From assembly GCF_003627815.1 (NCBI RefSeq), contig NZ_CP032698.1:5456001-5520000 (forward strand): DNA of 64,000 nt, read 5' to 3'. A program made the position numbers and the translations under genes. The notes beneath the pieces are model-generated. The model was not told where the DNA came from. It did no database searches and saw only the letters and a program-made list of their open reading frames with translations. This DNA is from Streptomyces hundungensis. GTDB lineage: Bacteria > Actinomycetota > Actinomycetes > Streptomycetales > Streptomycetaceae. Shown piece by piece: positions 35,019 through 43,900 of this stretch (position 1 is the stretch's first letter; each line of letters opens with the position of its first letter).

Positions 35019-36176
35019 CTAGAGGCCCATGTTCTTGGCGATGATCGACTTCATGATCTCGCTGGTGCCGCCGTAGATCCGGTTCACGCGGTTGTCGGCG
35101 TACAGACGGGCGATCGGGTACTCGTTCATGAACCCGTAGCCGCCGTGCAGCTGGAGGCAGCGGTCGATGACGCGGTGCGCGACCTCGGTGCAGAACAGCT
35201 TCGCGGAGGCGGCCTCGGCCGGCGTCAGCTCGCCCGCGTCCAGGGCTTCGAGGGCGCGGTCGGCGACCGCCTCGGCGGCGTCCACCTCGGCCTGGCAGGC
35301 GGCCAGTTCGAACTTGGTGTTCTGGAACGAGGCGACCGGCTTGCCGAAGACGGTGCGGTCCCGCACGTACTCGCTGGCGAACCGGACGGCCGCCTTGGCC
35401 TGCGCGTACGCGCCGAACGCGATGCCCCAGCGCTCGGAGGCGAGGTTGTGGCCGAGGTAGTAGAAGCCCTTGTTCTCCTCGCCGAGCAGGTCCTCGACGG
35501 GCACCTTCACGTCGACGAACGCCAGCTCGGCGGTGTCGGAGGTCTTCAGGCCGAGCTTGTCGAGCTTGCGGCCGACCGAGTAGCCCTCGGACTTGGTGTC
35601 CACCGCGAACAGCGAGATGCCGTGGCGGCGGTCCTCGGCGGAGGGGGCGTCGGTGCGGGCGCAGACGATCACGCGGTCGGCGTGGACGCCGCCGGTGATG
35701 AAGGTCTTGGCGCCGTTGAGGACGTAGTGCGTGCCGTCCTCGGAGAGCTTGGCGGTGGTCTTCATGCCCGCGAGGTCGGAGCCGGTGCCGGGCTCGGTCA
35801 TCGCGAGCGCCCACATCTCCTCGCCGGAGACGAACTTCGGCAGGAAGCGCTTCTTCTGCTCGTCGGTGGCGAGCATCTTGATGTACGGCAGGCCGAGCAG
35901 CACGTGCACGCCGGAGCCGCCGAACTGGACGCCCGCGCGGGCCGTCTCCTCGTACATCACGGCCTCGAACTTGTACGAGTCGATGCCGGCGCCGCCGAAC
36001 TCCTCGTCCACGCGGATGCCGAAGATGCCGAGCTCGGCGAGCTTGTAGTAGAACTCGCGCGGCACGATGCCCTGCGCGAACCACTCGTCGTACGCCGGGA
36101 CGACCTCGGCCTCGATGAAGGCGCGCAGGGTCTCCCGGAACGCCTCGTGGTCTTCGTTGAATACCGTACGGCGCAC
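35019..36176 (-). CDS. Acyl-CoA dehydrogenase, FadE type
   Basis: FAD-dependent acyl-CoA dehydrogenase, 385 residues. It carries the substrate/FAD loops WALAMTEPGTGSDLAGMKTT and NGAKTFITGG, and LHGGYGFMNEYPIARLYAD. The C-terminal segment reads RIYGGTSEIMKSIIAKNMGL: the Glu that is the catalytic base in most short/medium-chain enzymes (YEGT) is Gly, as in long-chain and isovaleryl types where the base lies in an earlier helix. Start ATG 36176 (MRRTVFNEDH) fits the FadE N-terminus. Upstream of tesB on the same strand. Confidence 0.9.
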   Translation of the reverse strand: MRRTVFNEDHEAFRETLRAFIEAEVVPAYDEWFAQGIVPREFYYKLAELGIFGIRVDEEFGGAGIDSYKFEAVMYEETARAGVQFGGSGVHVLLGLPYIKMLATDEQKKRFLPKFVSGEEMWALAMTEPGTGSDLAGMKTTAKLSEDGTHYVLNGAKTFITGGVHADRVIVCARTDAPSAEDRRHGISLFAVDTKSEGYSVGRKLDKLGLKTSDTAELAFVDVKVPVEDLLGEENKGFYYLGHNLASERWGIAFGAYAQAKAAVRFASEYVRDRTVFGKPVASFQNTKFELAACQAEVDAAEAVADRALEALDAGELTPAEAASAKLFCTEVAHRVIDRCLQLHGGYGFMNEYPIARLYADNRVNRIYGGTSEIMKSIIAKNMGL

Positions 36177-36244
36177 GGTCGCCCTCCTCGGCTCACAATT
36201 CGGCTAAGCGCTTGCTCAGGTTGAAATACGAAGTTACCCGGCGG

Positions 36245-37846
36245 TCACCGGCACTGTCCAGAGTGAGCCTCGGCACTTCTGAGCGCCAGCCAGAGTTCGG
36301 TACGTACGTCCATGTCGTCGAGATCGGTGCCGAGCAGCGCGGCGCAGCGGCCGATCCGCTGGCGGACGGTGTTGCGGTGCACCCCGAGCGCCACCGCGCT
36401 GCGGTCCCAACTCCCGTGCAGCGAGAGCCAGGTGCGCAAGGTGGCGCGCAGCGGGCCGCTCAGCGGGGCGAGGAGTTCGCGGGCGTACGCGGCGGCCTCC
36501 TCCGGGTCGAGCAGTGCGCCGAACCCGGCGGCGCGGTGCCGGGCGAGCGGGGTTCGGGTCGCCTCGGCGCGCTCCAGGGCGCGGGCCGCCTGGAGGTCGG
36601 CGACCGCCAGGCCGTCGAGCGCGGCAGGGGCGCTGACGCCGAGGGTCCAGCCGGGGTGCGTCGTGACCTCGCGGTCGGCGGGTGCGAGGGCGCGTACGGT
36701 CTGCCCGGCCGCGTCGACCAGGGGGGTTCCGAGATCGGGCGGGGCCCCTTGACCCCGGGCGTGCACGACGACCCAGGGCCCTTCGCCGAGCAGCGCTGCC
36801 AGGTCCCCCGGGGCGCCGCCCAGCACCATGCGCACCAGTGCGGCCGAACGGGCGGCCTCGTCCGCGCCGGGCCGTCCGGCGGTGAGCAGCGCGAGGAGGA
36901 CGGCCGCGACGCCGGCGATGGTGTGGTCGCCGGGGGCGCGGTGCGGGGTGGCGATCGCGAGGGCGGTTCCCGTGGTCTCGGCGAGGGCGTAGGCGGCGAG
37001 GTGGGTGTCGCCGAGGGTGTCGGTGGCGGTGAGGGGGTGCGCGTGCGCGGGCGCCTTCGGCGGGTTCTCCCCACCCCGCCCCCTCCCGAGACCCTCCGGG
37101 GGTGCGTTCGTCGGCCGCGGCCCGGTGGGAGCGCCGGGGGCCCTACCCCCAGACCCCCGCTCCTCAAACGCCGGAGGGGCCGAGTTGGGTCGCCTGTCCT
37201 CGCCGTCCGCCGAAGGCGACACCACCCGCACCAGCCCCTCCACCCCCACCCCCACCACAGCCGAGGGCGCACCCCCCGCCGCATCGAGCACCACCCCCTC
37301 CGGGGTCATCAGGGCGGCCCACCCCCCGAGCCGCCCGGCCAGCACCCGAAGAACCCCCCGCACCGGGTCGGGGCGGGACGCCGCCGCGGCCAGCGCCCGC
37401 TGGGCCTCGCTCACGCGGCGCAGCTCGTCCTCGCGGGCCCGGGCCATGAGCAGCCACACCGCCCGCGCCACCCCGGAGAACGTCGTCTGCGGCGGCACCT
37501 CAAGGAGCGGCAGGCCGTGCCGGGCGCACGCCTCCACCAGGGCGGGCGGCACCGCGTCGTACACCGGCGCCACCCCGAAGCCCAGCGCCGCCGCGCCCGC
37601 CGCCACGACCCGGGACACATACAGCTCGGGGTCGCCGAGCTGGACCCCCGCCGTCATGAGCAGCTCCCCGCCGAGCAGATACGGGTACGGGTCGGCCATC
37701 TCCGTGGTGTGCACCCAGCGGATGGTGGCGTCCGGCGGCCCGGCGATCTGCCGCAGCCCCAGGTCGGCGCGGGCCAGCAGCGCGGCAAGGGCGATGGGAG
37801 GGGTGGGAGGTGTGGGCTGGGTCGGCTGGGCGGTGGGTTCCGGCAT
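36245..37846 (-). CDS. PucR-family transcriptional regulator
   Basis: 533 residues. An N-terminal PucR purine-catabolism-regulator-like domain (about 17-135; TTEMADPYPYLLGGELLMTAG) is followed by a central region and a C-terminal helix-turn-helix (PucR_C, about 465-520; LRTWLSLHGSWDRSAVALGVHRNTVRQRI). The middle contains a Pro/Gly/Arg-rich stretch (about residues 215-265, DNA about 37050-37200) that resembles the intergenic repeat element rather than protein sequence. Start ATG 37846 (MPEPTAQPTQ) is chosen because upstream in-frame sequence covers the 22-bp repeats. Divergent from speB, which it may control. Confidence 0.87.
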   Translation of the reverse strand: MPEPTAQPTQPTPPTPPIALAALLARADLGLRQIAGPPDATIRWVHTTEMADPYPYLLGGELLMTAGVQLGDPELYVSRVVAAGAAALGFGVAPVYDAVPPALVEACARHGLPLLEVPPQTTFSGVARAVWLLMARAREDELRRVSEAQRALAAAASRPDPVRGVLRVLAGRLGGWAALMTPEGVVLDAAGGAPSAVVGVGVEGLVRVVSPSADGEDRRPNSAPPAFEERGSGGRAPGAPTGPRPTNAPPEGLGRGRGGENPPKAPAHAHPLTATDTLGDTHLAAYALAETTGTALAIATPHRAPGDHTIAGVAAVLLALLTAGRPGADEAARSAALVRMVLGGAPGDLAALLGEGPWVVVHARGQGAPPDLGTPLVDAAGQTVRALAPADREVTTHPGWTLGVSAPAALDGLAVADLQAARALERAEATRTPLARHRAAGFGALLDPEEAAAYARELLAPLSGPLRATLRTWLSLHGSWDRSAVALGVHRNTVRQRIGRCAALLGTDLDDMDVRTELWLALRSAEAHSGQCR

Positions 37847-37920
37847 GGTGGACGATCCATCCCTGGAGGGCGTGAGAAGTGGAGGAAACGTACACTTCAA
37901 TGGAGCTGTCCGACCACTTA

Positions 37921-38030
37921 GGGTCGAGCCGACCGGCCACTCGGGGTCAGCCGACCGGTTGCTCGGGTCAAGCCGACCGGTTGCTCGGGTCAAGCCGACC
38001 GGTTACTCGGGGCGAGCCGACCGGCCGTTC
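37921..38030. repeat. Five 22-bp tandem repeats in the PucR-speB intergenic region
   Basis: Five consecutive 22-bp units, consensus GGGTCAAGCCGACCGGTTGCTC, at 37921, 37943, 37965, 37987 and 38009, with a partial unit before the first. All keep the core GCCGACCGG, with variation outside it. The period is about two helical turns, so cores face the same side of DNA. No ORF covers them convincingly. The rest of this 326-bp gap (38031-38172) is GC-rich with no other feature seen. Confidence 0.85.
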
Positions 38031-38172
38031 AGGGTTGGGCCGGGCGGCGGCAGCCGGGGCGCGGGGCCGGGCCCCGCATGTCACCTCGCCGCACGCGCCG
38101 AAACCCCGCCGCACGCGCCGGACCGGCGGCCCCCGTGCCGCCCCAACTCGCCGACAACGAAGGGCACTTCAG

Positions 38173-39138
38173 ATGAGCAGCAACGAAACGCCGCGCGGTC
38201 CGATCGACTCGTCCCGCATCCCGCGGTACGCCGGACCCGCGACCTTCGCCCGGCTGCCCCGCCTCGACGAGGTCGGCACCGCCGATGTCGCCGTCGTCGG
38301 CGTGCCCTTCGACAGCGGGGTCTCCTACCGGCCCGGCGCCCGCTTCGGCGGCAACGCCATCCGCGAGGCCTCCCGCCTGCTGCGCCCGTACAACCCGGCG
38401 CAGGACGCCTCGCCCTTCGCGCTCGCCCAGGTCGCGGACGCCGGTGACATCGCGGCCAACCCGTTCAACATCAACGAGGCCGTCGAGACGATCGAGGCCG
38501 CCGCCGACGACCTGCTCGGCACCGGCGCCCGGATGATGACGCTCGGCGGCGACCACACCATCGCGCTGCCGCTGTTGCGTTCCGTCGCCAAGAAGCACGG
38601 CCCGGTCGCGCTGCTCCACTTCGACGCGCACCTCGACACCTGGGACACCTACTTCGGCGCCGAGTACACCCACGGCACCCCGTTCCGCCGGGCCGTCGAG
38701 GAGGGCATCCTCGACACCGAGGCGCTCTCCCACGTCGGCACCCGCGGCCCGCTCTACGGCAAGCAGGACTTGACCGACGACGAGAAGATGGGCTTCGGCA
38801 TCGTCACCTCCGCCGATGTCTACCGGCGCGGCGCCGACGAGGTCGCCGACCAGCTCCGCCAGCGCATCGGCGACCGCCCGCTGTACATCTCCATCGACAT
38901 CGACTGCCTCGACCCGGCCCACGCGCCCGGCACCGGCACCCCCGAGGCCGGCGGCATGACCTCGCGCGAGCTCCTGGAGATCCTGCGCGGCCTCGCCTCC
39001 TGCAACCTGGTCTCCGCCGACGTCGTCGAGGTCGCGCCGGCCTACGACCACGCCGAGATCACCAGCGTGGCCGCCTCGCACACCGCGTACGAGCTGACCA
39101 CGATCATGTCCCGGCAGATCGCCGCGTCCCGCGCCTGA
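38173..39138 (+). CDS. speB: Ureohydrolase: agmatinase or guanidinobutyrase
   Basis: Arginase/agmatinase-family binuclear manganese hydrolase, 321 residues, releasing urea from a guanidino substrate. All metal ligands are present: His128 in GGDHT, Asp151/His153/Asp155 in HFDAHLDT, Asp242/Asp244 in SIDIDCLDP. The start ATG 38173 is supported by GAAGG upstream and by the family N-terminus. The conventional call is agmatinase (to putrescine). The next gene is a ThDP-dependent decarboxylase-like protein, and there is no arginine decarboxylase here, so guanidinobutyrate is an equally good substrate. Divergent PucR regulator. Confidence 0.85.
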   Translation: MSSNETPRGPIDSSRIPRYAGPATFARLPRLDEVGTADVAVVGVPFDSGVSYRPGARFGGNAIREASRLLRPYNPAQDASPFALAQVADAGDIAANPFNINEAVETIEAAADDLLGTGARMMTLGGDHTIALPLLRSVAKKHGPVALLHFDAHLDTWDTYFGAEYTHGTPFRRAVEEGILDTEALSHVGTRGPLYGKQDLTDDEKMGFGIVTSADVYRRGADEVADQLRQRIGDRPLYISIDIDCLDPAHAPGTGTPEAGGMTSRELLEILRGLASCNLVSADVVEVAPAYDHAEITSVAASHTAYELTTIMSRQIAASRA

Positions 39139-39151
39139 GAAGCTGGGAGCA

Positions 39152-39184
39152 GCCCGGCGGAGCCCGCTTTCCGGCCCGCCGGGC
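39152..39184 (+). terminator. Hairpin between speB and the ThDP enzyme
   Basis: A perfect 9-bp stem (39152-39160 with 39176-39184) begins 13 bp after the speB stop. There is no T run; it may attenuate rather than stop transcription into the next gene. Confidence 0.5.
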
Positions 39185-39224
39185 GGCAGACAGCAGGCCG
39201 AGTTCCCCGGACGAAGGACGCGCG

Positions 39225-40901
39225 ATGACCCACGACCACGACATCGTCCTGCGCCCCACCGCGGCGCAGACCGCGGCCGCCCTGAACCCGCCGCCCGGCC
39301 GCATCGGCGGCGACCTGGTCGTGGAGACGCTGGCCGGGCTCGGCGCGACCACCGTGTTCGGGCTGCCCGGCCAGCACGCGCTCGGCATGTTCGACGCGCT
39401 GCGCCGCTCGGACCTGACCTATGTGGGGCTGCGGGTCGAGAACAACGCGGGCTTCGCCGCCGACGCGTACGGCCGGATCACCGGAGAGGCGGCCCCGCTG
39501 CTCCTGTCGACCGGCCCCGGCGCGCTGACCTCGCTGGCCGCCCTCCAGGAGGCGGCTGCCGCATCCTCCCCGGTGATCGCCCTCTCAAGTCAGGTCCCCA
39601 CGGCGGGAGTTGGGGGCGGGCGCCACGGCTATCTGCACGAGCTGCGCGACCAGCAGGCCTCCTTCCGTGACGTCGTGAAGTCGGTCCACGTGGTGCGCGC
39701 CCCGTCGCAGATCCCCTCCGCGATCGCCGCGGCCTGGGAGTCGGCGCTCACCGCCCCGCACGGCCCGGTGTGGGTGGAGATCCCCGAGGACGTGCTGCTC
39801 GCCGAGACGGTGCTGCCCGTCGTCACCCCCATGGACGCCTTCCCCGAAGAGATCGTCCCGCGCCCCGAACTGACCGCCGTGGCCGCCGAGTTGCTGGCCA
39901 CCGCAGAGCGTCCGGCCATCATCGCCGGCGGCGGGGTCGTACGGTCCGACGCCTCGGGCAAGCTCCGCGCGCTCGCCGAACGCCTGGACGCGCCGGTCGT
40001 GACGACCTTCGGCGGCAAGGGCGCCTTCCCCTGGGAACACCCGCTCTCGCTCCAGTCCTGGCTGGAGGACCGGCACACCACCGACTTCCTGGAGGACGCC
40101 GACGTCCTGCTCGTGGTCGGCTCCGGGCTCGGCGAACTCTCCTCGAACTACCACACGTTCAAGCCGCGCGGCCGGATCGTCCAGATCGAGGCCGACCTCG
40201 GCAAACTGGAGTCCAACCACCCCGCGCTCGGCATCCACGCCGACGCCCGCACCGCCCTCCAGGCCCTGCTCGAAACGGTGCCCGAACGCACCGACCCGAC
40301 GGCCGCCGAACGCGTACGGACCCTCCTGGACAAGGTCCGGGCCCGCCTCGACGCGCAGGACCTCGGCGAGGAGCGGCGGATCCTGGCCGCCGTGCGCGAG
40401 GCGCTGCCCGCCGGGGCGCCCAGCTTCTGGGACATGACGATCCTGACCTACTGGGCCTGGTCGGCGTGGCCCGGCGCGATGCACTCCGCCCAGGGCGCCG
40501 GAGGCCTCGGCTACGGCTTCCCGGCCGCCCTCGGCGCGGCCGTCGCCGACCCGAGCGGCCCCGTCCTCGCGGTGTCGGGCGACGGCGGCGCCATGTACTC
40601 GATCGCCGAGCTCGCCACCGCGAAGCAGTACGGTCTGCCGGTCACCTGGCTGATCGTCGACGACGGCGGCTACGGCATCCTGCGCGCCTACATGACGGAC
40701 GCGTTCGGCGAGGCCACGGCCACCGCCACCGAACTGGCCCGCCCCGACTTCGTCGCCCTCGCCGAGTCCTTCGGCGTCCCGGCCGTCCGCACCACCCCCG
40801 ACACCCTCGCCGCCGACCTGGCCAAGGCCCTGGCCGAGCCCGGGCCCTCGGTGGTCGTGCTGTCCGCCGTCCTGAGGATGTTCGAGCCGACCCACCGGTG
40901 A
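39225..40901 (+). CDS. ThDP-dependent enzyme, acetolactate-synthase-like (candidate 2-ketoarginine decarboxylase)
   Basis: 558-residue thiamine diphosphate enzyme of the acetolactate synthase/benzoylformate decarboxylase superfamily. N-terminal PYR domain with cofactor-activating Glu72 in RVENNAGFAADAYGR; middle domain about 215-345; C-terminal PP domain with metal-ThDP motif GDGGAMYSIAEL...VDDGGYG. There is no associated small regulatory subunit, and branched-chain genes are absent, so biosynthetic acetolactate synthase is unlikely. Directly downstream of a ureohydrolase (86 bp), like the arginine transaminase pathway where AruI decarboxylates 5-guanidino-2-oxopentanoate and a guanidinobutyrase acts later. 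That substrate is my inference. Confidence 0.75.
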   Translation: MTHDHDIVLRPTAAQTAAALNPPPGRIGGDLVVETLAGLGATTVFGLPGQHALGMFDALRRSDLTYVGLRVENNAGFAADAYGRITGEAAPLLLSTGPGALTSLAALQEAAAASSPVIALSSQVPTAGVGGGRHGYLHELRDQQASFRDVVKSVHVVRAPSQIPSAIAAAWESALTAPHGPVWVEIPEDVLLAETVLPVVTPMDAFPEEIVPRPELTAVAAELLATAERPAIIAGGGVVRSDASGKLRALAERLDAPVVTTFGGKGAFPWEHPLSLQSWLEDRHTTDFLEDADVLLVVGSGLGELSSNYHTFKPRGRIVQIEADLGKLESNHPALGIHADARTALQALLETVPERTDPTAAERVRTLLDKVRARLDAQDLGEERRILAAVREALPAGAPSFWDMTILTYWAWSAWPGAMHSAQGAGGLGYGFPAALGAAVADPSGPVLAVSGDGGAMYSIAELATAKQYGLPVTWLIVDDGGYGILRAYMTDAFGEATATATELARPDFVALAESFGVPAVRTTPDTLAADLAKALAEPGPSVVVLSAVLRMFEPTHR

Positions 40902-40998
40902 CCTGGTCCTTTCGGCCCGCGTCCGTTACGGCGGGATGAAATCCGAGGTCGGCCGTGTTGGGGCTTGCGGCAGGGCAGGTACCAACGGGAGGAATGTC

Positions 40999-43900
40999 GT
41001 GACGGAGGGTGCGCAACAGGGGTGGGCGCGCAGGCTGACCGGGTACGCCTGGCGCTACCGGCGCAATGTGGCGCTGTCGCTGGGCTCCTCGCTCGCCGGC
41101 ATGGCCGTCATGGCACTCGTCCCGCTGATCACCAAGGTGGTCATCGACGACGTCATCGGCGCCCACACGCGCTCGCTCGCCGTGTGGACCGGGCTGCTCA
41201 TAGCCTCCGCCGTCGTGGTGTACGCACTCACCTACATCCGGCGGTACTACGGCGGACGCCTCGCCCTCGACGTCCAGCACGACCTGCGCACCGAGATGTA
41301 CCGCACGATCACCCGGCTCGACGGGCGCCGCCAGGACGAGCTGTCCACCGGGCAGGTCGTGGGGCGGGCCACCAGCGACCTCCAGCTCATCCAGGGTCTG
41401 CTCTTCATGCTGCCGATGACCATCGGCAACGTCCTGCTCTTCGTGATCTCCGTCGTGATCATGGCGTGGCTCTCGCCGCTGCTGACCCTCGTCGCCCTCG
41501 CCGTCGCACCCGCCCTGTGGTTCATCGCCAAGCGCAGCCGCACCCGTCTCTTCCCCGCCACCTGGTACGCCCAGGGCCAGGCGGCGGCCGTCGCCGGGGT
41601 CGTGGACGGCGCCGTGTCGGGGGTCCGGGTCGTCAAGGGCTTCGGCCAGGAGGACCAGGAGACCGGCAAGCTGAGGGAGGTCGGACGGCGCCTGTTCGCC
41701 GGCCGGATGCGCACCATCAAGCTGAACTCCCGCTACACGCCCGCCCTCCAGGCCGTCCCCGCGCTCGGCCAGGTCGCCATGCTGGCGCTCGGCGGCTGGC
41801 TCGCCACCCGCGGCGAGATCACCCTCGGCACGTTCGTCGCGTTCTCCACCTACCTCGCCCAGCTCGTCGGACCCGTCCGGATGCTCGCCATGGTGCTCAC
41901 CGTCGGCCAGCAGGCCCGGGCCGGTGTCGAGCGCGTCCTGGAGCTCATCGACACCGAACCCTCCCTCCAGGACGGCACCAAGGAGCTCTCGCCCAGCGCC
42001 CCCGCCACCGTCGAATTCGACGACGTGAGCTTCGGATACGACGACGAGCGGCCGGTGCTCGACGGGTTCTCCCTCGACATCCGGCCCGGCGAGACCGTCG
42101 CCGTGGTCGGCGCCTCCGGCTCCGGCAAGTCCACCGTCTCGATGCTGCTGCCCCGCTTCTACGACGTCTCGCACGGCGCCGTACTCGTCGGCGGGCACGA
42201 CGTGCGCGAGCTGACGCTCTCCTCGCTGCGCGCCGCCATCGGACTCGTCCCCGAGGACTCCTTCCTCTTCTCCGACACCGTCCGCGCCAACATCGCGTAC
42301 GGAAAGCCGGACGCCACCCAGGACGAGATCGAGAAGGCCACCCGCGCCGCCCAGGCGCACGGGTTCATCAGCGAGCTGCCCAAGGGCTACGACACCACCG
42401 TGGGCGAGCACGGCCTCACCCTCTCCGGCGGCCAGCGCCAGCGCATCGCGCTCGCCCGCGCCATCCTCACCGACCCCCGGCTGCTCGTCCTGGACGACGC
42501 GACCTCCGCCGTCGACGCCCGCGTCGAGCACGAGATCCACGAGGCGCTGGCGTCGGTCATGGCCGGCCGCACCACCCTGCTCATCGCGCACCGCCGCTCC
42601 ACCCTCGGCCTCGCCGACCGCATCGCCGTCCTCGACGCCGGACGCCTCGCCGCGATCGGCACCCACGAGGAACTCCAGCGCGACAGCGCCCTCTACCGCC
42701 GGCTGCTCACCGACCCCGACGAACTCGGCGCGGTGTCGCCCGGCCACACCCCCACCGCCCCCGCCGTGGAGGAGGAGGACCACTCCGTACGGGACGAGCT
42801 GGACGCGGAGTTCGACGCCGAGCGCGGCATCACCCCGCCCCTGTGGGTGCGCGAGGAGAAGCCCGAATCCGCCGCCCCCGGCGGCATGCCCGCCACCCCC
42901 GAACTGCTCGCCCAGGTCGAGGCGTTGCCGCCCGCCACCGACACCCCCGACATCGACGAGGCCAGGGCCGTACAGCCCGAGGACTCCTACGGCCTGCGCA
43001 GGCTGCTGCGCGGCTTCGGTCTCCCCCTGCTCGTCTCGCTGCTCCTCGTCGCCATCGACGCGGGGATGTCACTGCTGCTTCCGGTCCTCATCCGGCACGG
43101 CATCGACCAGGGCGTCAGCAAGCTCGCGCTCGGCGCGGTGTGGGCGGCGGCCGGTCTCGCGCTGCTCACCGTCGTCATCCAGTGGCTCGCCCAGACCGGC
43201 GAGACCCGGATGACCGGACGCACCGGCGAACGCGTCCTCTACACCCTGCGCCTGAAGATCTTCGCCCAGCTCCAGCGGCTCGGACTCGACTACTACGAGC
43301 GGGAGTTGACCGGGCGGATCATGACCCGCATGACGACGGACGTGGACGCGCTCGCCACGTTCCTCCAGACCGGCCTGGTCACCGCGTTCGTCTCCGTCGT
43401 CACCTTCTTCGGCATCATGGTCGCGCTGCTCGTCATCGACCTCCAGCTCGCCCTCGTCGTCTTCGCGACGCTGCCGCTGCTGGTCGTCGGCACGTACTTC
43501 TTCCGCAAGAAGAGCGTCCAGGCCTACGAACTGGCCCGCGAGCGGGTCGGTGTCGTCAACGCCGACCTCCAGGAGTCGGTGTCGGGCCTGCGCATCGTGC
43601 AGGCCTTCCGGCGCGAGCACGACGGGGCCCGGCGGTTCGCCGAGCGCAGCGACCACTACCGCCAGGCACGCGTGCGCGGCCAGTGGCTGATATCGGTGTA
43701 CTTCCCGTTCGTGCAGCTCCTGTCGTCGGTGGCCGCCGCGGCCGTACTGATCGTCGGCGCGGGCCGGGTCGACCACGGCACCCTCACCGCGGGCGCCCTC
43801 GTCGCCTACCTCCTCTACATCGACCTGTTCTTCGCCCCCGTGCAGCAGCTCTCGCAGGTCTTCGACGGCTACCAGCAGGCATCCGTCTCGCTCGGACGCA

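Noticed and set aside
39225..40901. Acetolactate synthase large subunit for branched-chain amino acids
   Set aside because: No small subunit, ilvC or leu genes nearby, and the ureohydrolase neighbour points to another role.
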